From a virus: a stretch of DNA of 31,890 bases. A program made the translations under genes and the position numbers. The notes beneath the pieces were generated by a model. It was not told where the DNA came from. It did not search any database and saw only the letters and a program-made list of their open reading frames with translations. Location of the stretch: positions 1 through 31,890 of IMG/VR virus record IMGVR_UViG_3300042898_003879; one strand, 5' to 3'. The first letter of the stretch is position 1. Each line of letters opens with the position of its first letter. Shown here piece after piece: positions 1 to 6,149 of this stretch.

Positions 1-127
1 GGGAGTGGACGGCCGACCCGTAGAGCGAGTCGGGGTTGTCGGCCGAGCGGAAGCTCCAACGGCGGTTCCCCGGTCCGGTGATCGCCTTCTCGGCCTTCGC
101 CTGGGCGAACCCCGGTTGACCCCGCAG
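1..127. repeat. Terminal direct repeat, left copy (same as 31764-31890)
   Basis: The first 127 bases are identical to the last 127 bases of the window. Both copies lie inside the large terminase gene. Joining them gives a 31,763-bp circle in which that gene's frame is uninterrupted. A repeat of exactly 127 bases is what an assembler with a 127-base k-mer leaves at the ends of a circular contig, so it is probably an overlap of the assembly and not a physical terminal repeat of the virion DNA. It implies a circular or circularly permuted genome. Confidence 0.97.
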
Positions 128-358
128 TAGCGACCACGCGAGGCGGTAGGCCATCATCGACTGCTCGTAGACGGGCGCGACCCACCAATGCTCGGTCTCC
201 TCGCCGGAGGTCATCATCTGTCCGATCTGCCATACGATGCAACCGAGCGTCTTCCCGGCCTTGGTCGTCGACTCGATACAAACGATGCGCCGAGGGTCCG
301 TTATCGCGTCGTGTTGGCGGCCGTAGAGGGCGGGGAGGTCGAGGGATACCGACCGCAC
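1..358 (-). CDS. terL: Terminase large subunit, N-terminal (ATPase) part; continues at 31763
   Basis: This is the first 119 codons of the DNA-packaging motor ATPase; the rest of the gene is at the right end of the window. Across the circle junction the gene spans 1260 nt (419 aa). A Walker A-type loop, STTKAGKT, lies at about residues 30-37, and a Walker B strand, SLVLDE, at about 119-124, in the usual terminase order. The start is taken as GTG at 358-356, directly after the in-frame TAG of the small subunit gene. No ATG occurs before the Walker A motif, and a G-rich stretch lies just upstream of the GTG. The protein would dock on the portal, take DNA from the small subunit, pump it into the prohead and cut it with its C-terminal nuclease. 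Confidence 0.93.
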   Translation of the reverse strand, partial: MRSVSLDLPALYGRQHDAITDPRRIVCIESTTKAGKTLGCIVWQIGQMMTSGEETEHWWVAPVYEQSMMAYRLAWSLLRGQPGFAQAKAEKAITGPGNRRWSFRSADNPDSLYGSAVHS

Positions 359-826
359 CTAGCCCCCGTCGTCGTCGTCGGCCGCGTCTGCGATGCGTTC
401 AACGCGAGGGATGGAGACCACATACTTGATCGGTTCGCCGCCCGAGGTCACGTCCACCTTGGACTCCGGCCGCATCTTGTAGATCGACTCGAGCAACCAC
501 TGGGTAGCCTTCCACTCGCCGCGGGCTTGGACCTCCGCTCCGTTCTCCAGGCGTACCCCTCGGGCGTGTCCCTTCATCTGATCGAGGAGCTCCGCTTGTC
601 CTTTCGCGTGGGCCTCCTCGAGGCGGGCGACGAGCTGCCGATGTAGTGACCCCTCCGGCGACTCGGGGGCGGCGTTCTTCCAGTTGTAGAGGGTCGCCCT
701 AGAGATACCCCCGAGGAGACAGGCCCGCTCGTAGGGGAGGCCGAGAGCGACGCCCTCGCAGATCCGGTCGAGGACCTCGGGCGAGAGCTTCGACGGAGCG
801 GGTGGGGGGGTCGGTTTTTTGGCCAT
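359..826 (-). CDS. terS: Terminase small subunit-like DNA-binding protein
   Basis: This 155-aa protein has a Pro-rich N-terminus, then a helix-turn-helix-like segment at about residues 14-52 with the pattern GLPYERACLLGGISRATLYNW, split here as GLPYERACLL then GGISRATLYNW. That pattern is common in phage small terminases and related packaging recognition proteins. A helical oligomerisation-type middle (about 58-90) and an acidic Asp-rich tail follow. It is the first gene of the late operon and lies immediately before terL, in the same frame, with only a TAG between them. It should recognise viral DNA and load the large subunit. ATG at 826 has GAGG upstream. The family call rests on gene order and the HTH, not on strong identity. 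Confidence 0.75.
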   Translation of the reverse strand: MAKKPTPPPAPSKLSPEVLDRICEGVALGLPYERACLLGGISRATLYNWKNAAPESPEGSLHRQLVARLEEAHAKGQAELLDQMKGHARGVRLENGAEVQARGEWKATQWLLESIYKMRPESKVDVTSGGEPIKYVVSIPRVERIADAADDDDGG

Positions 827-870
827 GGGGACCTCGCGCAGGCGCGACTGTCTAGGTGGGGTTGGCCCGA

Positions 871-899
871 AACTAACCCCACGAGAGGGGGGAGGTCAA
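871..899 (-). promoter_or_regulatory. Candidate promoter of the late (structural) operon
   Basis: On the minus strand TTGACC (899-894) is followed after 17 nt by TTAGTT (876-871), a good spacing for a sigma70-type promoter with a weak -10. A transcript would start near 864 and reach the small terminase ATG at 826. A perfect inverted repeat, TCGCGC-AG-GCGCGA (834-847), lies in the leader just before the ribosome-binding site. It could form a hairpin or act as an operator. Late genes are often activated by phage factors, so this may not be the only signal. Confidence 0.45.
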
Positions 900-908
900 G
901 GGGTCGAC

Positions 909-1338
909 CGTTCCCACCTGTTCCCACCTCTCCCAGTGGGCGAGAGGGAGGTCGGCCGGAGTCGGGGTCAAAAGGGGTTCGGGGCGTGATCGTCTCAAAG
1001 GGGTGGGAACAGTGGGAACAGTGGGAGACTACTGTACGGGCGTTGCGTAGTCTCCCACCTGTCTCCCACCCCCATGGGAACAAAAACCGCCTTCCAAGTC
1101 GTTGATCTAGTTATGTTCCACAAGTTCCCACTGTTCCCATCTCTCCCTAATGTGCGCGCGACCCCCCTAGGCCGTAGTCGGTTGATCGGCCTCGGCCTCG
1201 GAGGGGGTTCGTCACTGCTAGGGGGTGTCCTAGGGTGGGAACAGTGGGAACACCCCCCAAAAAGGTGCGCGGAGCCGCTTAGATCCTAGCGCCGGTGCGT
1301 TCCCGCGGGGTGGGAACACTGCGGGAACACCGGGAACA
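909..1338. repeat. Iteron array: probable replication origin / control region
   Basis: The 695-bp gap 827-1521 has no convincing gene but carries many copies of a 9-mer. GTGGGAACA is exact at 1003, 1012, 1235, 1244 and 1310. Near copies lie at 1021 (GTGGGAGAC), 1074 (ATGGGAACA), 1321 (GCGGGAACA) and 1330 (CCGGGAACA). The inverse, TGTTCCCAC, is exact at 919 and near-exact at 909, 1123 and 1132. Several are head to tail at exactly 9 bp. Such iterons usually bind a replication initiator or a repressor. The array sits between divergent early and late blocks and directly upstream of the primase-helicase gene. Relatively A/T-richer stretches occur around 1080-1120. The origin role is inferred from structure and position. 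Confidence 0.65.
1021..1058. repeat. 12-bp perfect inverted repeat within the iteron region
   Basis: GTGGGAGACTAC (1021-1032) is repeated in inverse as GTAGTCTCCCAC (1047-1058) around a 14-base centre. The left arm is in exact 9-bp register with the two iterons before it, and a further GTCTCCCAC follows at 1061-1069. The structure could be an extruded hairpin at the origin or a binding site for a dimeric protein that reads the iteron on both strands. Confidence 0.7.
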
Positions 1339-1408
1339 GGTCGCAGGTCCCCTCTCCCGACCCGAGCCGCGCAACGGAGAGGTCGAGAGAGGGAGGATCG
1401 CCGGAAGG

Positions 1409-1438
1409 TTGACAAGCACCCTTCGGATCGGCGATTGT
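1409..1438 (+). promoter_or_regulatory. Candidate early promoter P1 upstream of the primase gene
   Basis: TTGACA (1409-1414), the consensus -35, is followed after 18 bp by GATTGT (1433-1438), a partial -10. A start near 1445 would place the hairpin at 1445-1463 at the very 5' end of the transcript. A second promoter with the same arrangement precedes 4421; the distance from TTGAC to the shared CGGTGAGTGAGACCG block is 38 bp here and 37 bp there. Confidence 0.5.
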
Positions 1439-1444
1439 AGGTAA

Positions 1445-1463
1445 CGCGGTGAGTGAGACCGCG
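1445..1463 (+). promoter_or_regulatory. 5'-leader hairpin with GAGTGAG loop (copy 1)
   Basis: CGCGGT (1445-1450) and ACCGCG (1458-1463) form a perfect 6-bp stem around the loop GAGTGAG. The second copy (4377-4395) has the same loop but a stem of GTCGGT/ACCGAC, with paired substitutions that keep the pairing. That pattern points to an RNA structure. It lies at the predicted 5' end of the primase mRNA and could protect the message or bind a regulator. Confidence 0.55.
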
Positions 1464-1521
1464 ACAACCAGGTGATCGGATGCTACCACAGTCCGATCTC
1501 CGAAGGCAAACGGAGAGAACA

Positions 1522-4296
1522 ATGAGTCGCGCAGACGTGGAGTCGCGGTTTCGCAGGGATGCGGAGTCGCTTGGATTGACATTCCCTCGAGGAGTCGAGG
1601 ACGACGACAAGTGGCACACAGTCCCGCTCGAGGGCGGGGGGAAGGGTTGCTACCGCTACACGTCGAACGGGAAACCTCGGGGCCTGTTCCGCCGATGGTC
1701 GGGAGACCCGGTCGCTTGGGTCTGCCCCGACGAGGACTGGGCGGCGATCAAGTTCGAGGAGCGGACCAACCGTCACGAGTACGTCGACAAGCTCGACCGA
1801 GCTCGCCGAGAGAAGGAGGGCGCGGACGCCGCGAAGGAGACAGCCCGCGAGGAGGCGGCGAAGGCCGCTCGGGCGGTCTGGGCGGAGGCGGTCGAGGCCG
1901 ACCCGCAGCACCCCTACCTTGTCCGAAAAAAGGTCAAGGCGTGGGGGTTGAAGATGAACTCGGACGGCGACCTCCTAGTTCCGCTGTCGCGAGGGACAGG
2001 CAACCTCCGAGGGTACCAGAGGATCCAAGCCCGCGAGGGAGCGGCCAAACTCTACGCAAAGGGGATGGACCGCTCGGGTACCTACCACCGGATCCCCGGT
2101 TCGCGAGACATCATCGCAGTCGTCGAGGGGTACGCGACAGGCGCGACGGTCGCCCAGGCGACAGGGTGGACGGTCCTCTGCGCGATGGACACGTCGCAGC
2201 TCGCGACGGTTGCGATCATGGTCCGTTACGCCCTCCCCGAGGCGCGACTGGTGATCGCAGCGGACGACGACTGGAAGAAGGCCGACAACGCGGGCCTACG
2301 AGCTGCGCGGAAGGCCGCGAGCGAGGTGGGCGGAGTGGTAGTGTCGCCGGAGTTCGGCCCCGACCGAGGCGAGAAGGAGACCGACTGGAACGACCTCCAC
2401 GTCCGAGCGGGTCTGGGCGAGGTTCGGCGTCAACTCCTCGGGGCCTTGGAGGCGGGGGAGCCCGACTTGGGGGAGACAGATAGCCCTCCCGAGGATACCC
2501 CCGTCGAAACGGCCCCTCCTAGAGGCCTCTCGACGCGCCTCTCCGACGGAACCATGGTCCAACTCCCGAGTGGGTACGTCCTCGACGACGGGAGCGGGGT
2601 CGCCCGCGAGGCCTTCGACCGCAACGGAGCTCCGATCAAGGTTCGGGTCTGTTTCCCGCCGGTGTTCCTCGTCGGCCGTTCGCTCGACATCGCGACCCAG
2701 TCCCACTTCGTCACCCTTGCGACGGGTTGGCCCGCCTTGGGGTCTCGGATGCTCCACGTCCCGCTCGAGGCGGTAGCGTCGACCCGGTCGATCGTTGCCC
2801 TTGCGTCTCGGGGCCTCCCAGTGACCTCCAACACGGCGAAGGGAATGGTCGACTACCTCGACGCAGCTCGTCAACTCTCCGAGGTCACCTTGACGAGCCT
2901 CTCCCGCCTGTCGCCGACGACGGGTTGGGTCGAGGGTTCGTTCGTCCGAGGGTACGATGAAGTCCACCGGCCTACGGGGTCCGCCGCCGATCTTCACATG
3001 GCCCCGCTCGAGGGAGAGATGCGGTCGAAGGTCGAGGCGGTCCGAGCTCGCGGCGACCTCTCGACGTGGATCGAGACGACGGAGCGGGTCTTCGAGCTCC
3101 ATCCTCGAGTCGCCCTTGCCTACGCGGCCGCGGCCGTCGCTCCGTTGATCGAGGTCATCGGTTGCGAACAGTTCGTCCTGGACGTTTGGGGGGAGTCGTC
3201 GGGAGGAAAGTCAACCTCCCTCAAGTGGGCGGCCTCCATCTTCGGAACTGCGGGGTTGGTCGGCCAATGGAACGACACAGGGACCGCGGTCGAGAGGGTC
3301 GCGGGATCGATGCGGGGCCTCCCAGTCTTCCGCGACGAGACGCAGCACATGATCGACAACTTCTCGGTCGTCTCCGCCTTCGTCTACGCGATGACACAGG
3401 GCCGAGGGAAGGCGAGGGGAACGGTTACGGGGACCCAGACTACGGTCGAGTTCCAGAACATCGCCCTCTCGACCGGTGAGTCGTCGATCTCGACCATGGG
3501 AAAGCAAGCGGGGACGGTCGCCCGACTGGTCTCCGTCAAGGCGCCCATCTTCGGGGACAACTCCTCGGCGACGGCGGACTTGATCCACGAGGTCACCGGG
3601 ATCTACTCGAGGCACCATGGCACCGCAGGCCAACGGTTGATCGCGTTCCTCGTTGCACTGGGAGACGCCGACAAGGCCCGCCTCGCGTCCGAGTACCGCG
3701 AGCTCGCCGTGAAGGTCTACGACTACGCGAAGAAGTCACACCCCGCCCGAGACACGACGCGGAGAGTGTCGAACCACGTCGCCGCGATGGAGCTCGCCCA
3801 CGGTTTGTTCTGCGCGGCCGTGGGGGTGAAGTGGAAGACCCGAGGCCCGTTCGGGTTGTTCTCGGCCGAGGACCTCTACAGCACCTTCGATCAAGCGAAG
3901 GACGCGGACAAGCCCTCCCTTGCGATGGACGCCCTCCTCGCGTGGTTCGCTTCCAACACGAAGCGAGTTCAATACCACTCGACGGCCCCCGACTCGAACC
4001 TCTCGACGATCGGGAAGGTTTGGAAGACCCAGGACGGCACCTTGCGAGCTGCGATGCTCCCCCACGAGGTCGAGAAGTTCCTCGGCGAGCGAGGGTACGC
4101 GGTCGACTCTGTCATCGCAGCGATCGTCGAGAAGGGTTGGATCGAGAAGTCGACCGACCACCGGCGAACGTGGAAGGTGCGCCTCGGCGGCGGCGACGTT
4201 CGGGCCTACGTCCTCTCCGCCGAGCTGTCGAAACAGGTAGGCGAGTTCGAGAAGGGGCCTCCGGTCATCGACTCTCGATCGGAGCCTTGGGACTAG
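1522..4296 (+). CDS. Primase-helicase: TOPRIM plus DUF927 (AAA+) protein
   Basis: This 924-aa replication protein has three parts. The N-terminal part has the WHTVPLEGGGKG...GKPRGLFRRW pattern of plasmid and phage DUF927 primases. A TOPRIM domain at about residues 195-300 shows VVEGYATGATV (Glu near 201), an Asp cluster in LVIAADDDW, and DWNDLH. A DUF927 helicase-type ATPase follows, with Walker A GESSGGKST near 557-565 and an acidic VFRDE motif near 600. The last ~100 residues may be a winged helix. It should prime and unwind DNA at the adjacent iteron region; no separate helicase, primase or DNA polymerase is recognised in the genome, so host polymerase is probably recruited. Start ATG 1522 is preferred over an in-frame ATG at 1453 because GGAGAG lies just upstream and 1453 overlaps the predicted promoter leader. 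Confidence 0.9.
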   Translation: MSRADVESRFRRDAESLGLTFPRGVEDDDKWHTVPLEGGGKGCYRYTSNGKPRGLFRRWSGDPVAWVCPDEDWAAIKFEERTNRHEYVDKLDRARREKEGADAAKETAREEAAKAARAVWAEAVEADPQHPYLVRKKVKAWGLKMNSDGDLLVPLSRGTGNLRGYQRIQAREGAAKLYAKGMDRSGTYHRIPGSRDIIAVVEGYATGATVAQATGWTVLCAMDTSQLATVAIMVRYALPEARLVIAADDDWKKADNAGLRAARKAASEVGGVVVSPEFGPDRGEKETDWNDLHVRAGLGEVRRQLLGALEAGEPDLGETDSPPEDTPVETAPPRGLSTRLSDGTMVQLPSGYVLDDGSGVAREAFDRNGAPIKVRVCFPPVFLVGRSLDIATQSHFVTLATGWPALGSRMLHVPLEAVASTRSIVALASRGLPVTSNTAKGMVDYLDAARQLSEVTLTSLSRLSPTTGWVEGSFVRGYDEVHRPTGSAADLHMAPLEGEMRSKVEAVRARGDLSTWIETTERVFELHPRVALAYAAAAVAPLIEVIGCEQFVLDVWGESSGGKSTSLKWAASIFGTAGLVGQWNDTGTAVERVAGSMRGLPVFRDETQHMIDNFSVVSAFVYAMTQGRGKARGTVTGTQTTVEFQNIALSTGESSISTMGKQAGTVARLVSVKAPIFGDNSSATADLIHEVTGIYSRHHGTAGQRLIAFLVALGDADKARLASEYRELAVKVYDYAKKSHPARDTTRRVSNHVAAMELAHGLFCAAVGVKWKTRGPFGLFSAEDLYSTFDQAKDADKPSLAMDALLAWFASNTKRVQYHSTAPDSNLSTIGKVWKTQDGTLRAAMLPHEVEKFLGERGYAVDSVIAAIVEKGWIEKSTDHRRTWKVRLGGGDVRAYVLSAELSKQVGEFEKGPPVIDSRSEPWD

Positions 4297-4338
4297 GATC
4301 GAAGAAAACGACACAGGGGGCGAAAAGTGGTGTCAATA

Positions 4339-4370
4339 ACCTTGACGCTCCGTCAAGGTGCGGTTACCTA
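4339..4370 (+). promoter_or_regulatory. Candidate early promoter P2 with operator-like palindrome
   Basis: TTGACG (4342-4347) is followed after 17 bp by TACCTA (4365-4370). The -35 lies inside a perfect inverted repeat: ACCTTGACG (4339-4347), centre CTC, then CGTCAAGGT (4351-4359). A protein bound there would cover the promoter, so it looks like an operator; as a terminator it lacks a T run. The predicted start near 4377 coincides with the leader hairpin. It would drive the recombination genes separately from the primase. Confidence 0.5.
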
Positions 4371-4376
4371 GTCGGG

Positions 4377-4395
4377 GTCGGTGAGTGAGACCGAC
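4377..4395 (+). promoter_or_regulatory. 5'-leader hairpin with GAGTGAG loop (copy 2)
   Basis: GTCGGT (4377-4382) pairs with ACCGAC (4390-4395) around the loop GAGTGAG. It is the partner of the hairpin at 1445-1463. The 15-bp core CGGTGAGTGAGACCG is identical, while the outer stem pairs differ in a compensated way. It sits at the predicted 5' end of the P2 transcript, 26 bases before the first start codon. Confidence 0.55.
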
Positions 4396-4420
4396 GCCAA
4401 CCCCAACCGAGAGCCGCGCC

Positions 4421-4615
4421 ATGATGACCCCCGCCGAGATTGCCGCCTTCGCCGCGACCTGCACCGTCAACCAGATGTCCGAGAAGTTCCTCGCCCTCGA
4501 GGCCGCGAACGACCAGGCGACGATCGACGCCTTGATGAAGCTCCTTCGCCCCCGCTTCGCCCGCTACAACCCCGGGTTCATCGGCAAGCCCGAGCGTCGC
4601 CGCGCCGCCTACTAG
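4421..4615 (+). CDS. Small hypothetical protein (64 aa)
   Basis: This small protein follows promoter P2 and opens the second early operon. It starts MMTPAEIAAF, is mainly helical and amphipathic in its first 45 residues, and ends in a basic Arg-rich tail (KPERRRAAY). No catalytic motif is visible and no family is recognised. Start choice is between ATG 4421 and the next codon, ATG 4424; the upstream GAGAG is a weak ribosome-binding site. A basic tail on a small helical protein fits a nucleic-acid or inhibitor role, but that is only a guess. The gene is kept because codon choice matches its neighbours and it fills the space between promoter and next leader. Confidence 0.6.
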   Translation: MMTPAEIAAFAATCTVNQMSEKFLALEAANDQATIDALMKLLRPRFARYNPGFIGKPERRRAAY

Positions 4616-4633
4616 TCGCAGGGCTAGGCCCTC

Positions 4634-4652
4634 GCGGGGTTCGCCGCCCCGC
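4634..4652 (+). terminator. GC-rich hairpin after the 64-aa gene
   Basis: GCGGGG (4634-4639) and CCCCGC (4647-4652) form a 6-bp GC stem with a 7-base loop, shortly after the TAG at 4613-4615. No T run follows, so it may be a weak or Rho-type terminator, an mRNA 3'-end stabiliser, or a processing site. A similar hairpin follows the exonuclease gene. Confidence 0.35.
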
Positions 4653-4679
4653 TCCGACTCTCCCTCGGCCACTCGGCCA

Positions 4680-4699
4680 CCACCCCCCAAGGAAACCCG
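4680..4699 (+). repeat. CCCCCCAA leader repeat, copy 1
   Basis: A 20-bp element reading CCACCCCCCAAGG-A-AACCCG precedes the 4702 gene and recurs with one change (A to T) at 10036-10055. The AAGGAAA part serves as ribosome-binding site. The C6-AA core also occurs upstream of the 6150 and 6720 genes, so each larger gap in the early operon has it. Confidence 0.6.
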
Positions 4700-4701
4700 T
4701 C

Positions 4702-5046
4702 ATGACCTACGCCCACGACCCCTCGACCCCCGCCTACTACGCCGAGCTCCTCGCCCGCGCCTTGATGTCCGGTAACTGGGAGCCTTCGCCCACTGTCATC
4801 GGAGACGTTGCGATGTCCGAGCGACGCACCATCGGCGACACCATCGCGACCCAGACGGTCACCCTCTACCCCGCCGAGCTCGTCAACGGCCTCGCGAAGG
4901 GTTCGGTCTCCTCGACGATCACCTACGTCTGCGCGGAGTCGAAGGTGCATACCGACACGCGGACCGCGTGGTTCAACTTCGCCCTCGACTCGGACGTCGT
5001 CGCGCTCCGCCTCGTCATCGCCGACTCTTTCCAGACCCTCAACTAG
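4702..5046 (+). CDS. Hypothetical protein (114 aa)
   Basis: Start ATG 4702 follows AAGGAAA at good distance. The first ~35 residues (AYYAELLARALMSGNW) look helical and amphipathic; the rest is rich in beta-forming and hydroxyl residues (TIATQTVTLYPAELV, SSTITYV). No domain or catalytic motif is recognised, and there is no signal peptide or membrane segment. It lies between the P2-proximal small gene and the exonuclease, ten bases before the latter, and is probably co-expressed with the recombination proteins. A role as partner or inhibitor of a host nuclease (as lambda Gam) would fit the position but nothing in the sequence shows it. Confidence 0.65.
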   Translation: MTYAHDPSTPAYYAELLARALMSGNWEPSPTVIGDVAMSERRTIGDTIATQTVTLYPAELVNGLAKGSVSSTITYVCAESKVHTDTRTAWFNFALDSDVVALRLVIADSFQTLN

Positions 5047-5056
5047 GACCCCGACC

Positions 5057-6073
5057 ATGACTCCCCGCTACTTGACCAACTGCGTTCCCGTCGCCGCCTA
5101 CCCAAAGGAGTCCCCGGAGTGGCACGCTACCCGCGCCGAGACCATCGGGGCCTCCGAAGTCGGCGTTGTCCTCGGCGCCTCTCCCTACGGCGGTCTCCTC
5201 GGCCTCGTCCTGGACAAGCGAGACGCCCTCTCCGGCAACCCCCGCGTCTGGGACTCCGAGGCTATGTCGCTCGGCCGTCTCGCGGAGGACTTCGTTCTCG
5301 CCCAGGCGTCCGCGCAGCTCGAGGCCTACATCGTCTCCCCGGTCGCTCCGGTACGCGATCTCGCCCACCCTGTCTCCGCGACTCCCGACGGGGTCATCCT
5401 CGACGAGGCGGGGGTCTGCGTCGCAGTGATCGAGGCGAAACTCGACCGAGCTCGTCTCGACTGGGAGGACGTCGCCGCGAACGGGTTCGCCCACCTCGAA
5501 GGGAAGGATGCTCGCGTGGCCTACTACTGGCAAGTCCAGACCCAGTTGTTCGTCACCGGCGCCGAGAAGGGGTACCTCGCCGTTTGGACGGTCTACAACT
5601 TCTATCTGATCCCGATCCTCCCCGACGTGGACGCCTTCTCTGTCATCGTAGAGGCCGCGACAACGGCGATCGGTTGGGTCAACCACCCCGACCTACTGCT
5701 CCCCGCTGCGACCGACGCGGACGCCCTCTCTACGCTCGCTCGGACGATCAACCCCGCGACCGAGGGTCCGCTCGAGGTAGACGGCGAGGTCGCCGAGGCG
5801 ATCGAGACCTACGCTCGGATCAACGCCGAGATCAAGTCGCTCGAGGAACTCCAGGACAACGCGAAGCGGGTCATCCTCGAGGCGCACAAGTCGGCCGCGA
5901 AACTGGCGACTGCGGGCGGGTTCAAGTCATCGTTCTCGGACGCCTCGGAGCGGGCCTCGTTCGACTCCAAGGCGTTCGGCGAGGCTCACCCCGAGCTCCT
6001 CGCGAAGTTCCAAAAGGTCACGAAGGTCTCGGCCTCGTGTCGGGTCACCGCGCCCAGGGCGAAGAAGGGTTAG
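5057..6073 (+). CDS. YqaJ-type viral recombinase exonuclease
   Basis: This 338-aa protein belongs to the YqaJ/lambda-exonuclease fold, which degrades one strand from double-strand ends to give 3' single strands for annealing. Visible motifs in order: WHATRAETIGASEVGVVLG (residues 22-40), LGRLAEDF with acidic Glu77, ATPDGVI with Asp111, VIEAKL with Glu126 and Lys128 (the D...ExK nuclease core), and YYWQVQTQLFVTG (157-169) with conserved Gln. Length and motif order are typical of phage YqaJ proteins. The C-terminal ~100 residues form a helical extension. Its partner RecT lies two genes downstream. Start ATG 5057 is ten bases after the preceding stop with AGGA upstream. Confidence in fold and role is high. 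Confidence 0.92.
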   Translation: MTPRYLTNCVPVAAYPKESPEWHATRAETIGASEVGVVLGASPYGGLLGLVLDKRDALSGNPRVWDSEAMSLGRLAEDFVLAQASAQLEAYIVSPVAPVRDLAHPVSATPDGVILDEAGVCVAVIEAKLDRARLDWEDVAANGFAHLEGKDARVAYYWQVQTQLFVTGAEKGYLAVWTVYNFYLIPILPDVDAFSVIVEAATTAIGWVNHPDLLLPAATDADALSTLARTINPATEGPLEVDGEVAEAIETYARINAEIKSLEELQDNAKRVILEAHKSAAKLATAGGFKSSFSDASERASFDSKAFGEAHPELLAKFQKVTKVSASCRVTAPRAKKG

Positions 6074-6081
6074 GCCCCCCT

Positions 6082-6100
6082 GCGCGGTTCGAGGCCGCGC
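6082..6100 (+). terminator. GC-rich hairpin after the exonuclease gene
   Basis: GCGCGG (6082-6087) and CCGCGC (6095-6100) form a 6-bp stem with loop TTCGAGG, nine bases after the TAG stop. No T run follows. Position and design match the hairpin at 4634-4652, and a CCCCCCAA leader follows both, so these may be paired 3'-end and 5'-leader elements within one operon. Confidence 0.35.
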
Positions 6101-6108
6101 CCCGCCCC

Positions 6109-6131
6109 TCCCCCCAACGGTCGAGAGACCA
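6109..6131 (+). repeat. CCCCCCAA leader repeat, copy 2, with GGTC-GAGA-GACC hairpin
   Basis: A 23-bp block starting TCCCCCCAACGG and ending GAGAGACCA is identical at 6109-6131 and 6682-6704. It contains GGTC-GAGA-GACC, a small stem with a GNRA-type GAGA loop. The element lies 18 bases before the 6150 start. Spacing to the start codon is similar in the two copies, which suggests a role in translation or message stability. Confidence 0.6.
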
Positions 6132-6149
6132 ACACTTGAAGGTGACAAG

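Noticed and set aside
1-127. Physical direct terminal repeat, as in T7-like phages
   Set aside because: Its length equals a common assembler k-mer, it lies within terL, and the gene frame closes only when the copies are merged; an assembly overlap explains it.
359-361. Amber codon reassigned to an amino acid (alternative code)
   Set aside because: TAG ends most genes at sensible positions next to starts and ribosome-binding sites; reassignment would fuse many unrelated genes.
1074-1289. A 71-codon plus-strand frame in the iteron region
   Set aside because: It runs over repeats, has no ribosome-binding site and no protein-like composition.
909-1338. CRISPR array
   Set aside because: Repeat units are 9 bp, occur in both orientations, and lack unique spacers of regular length.
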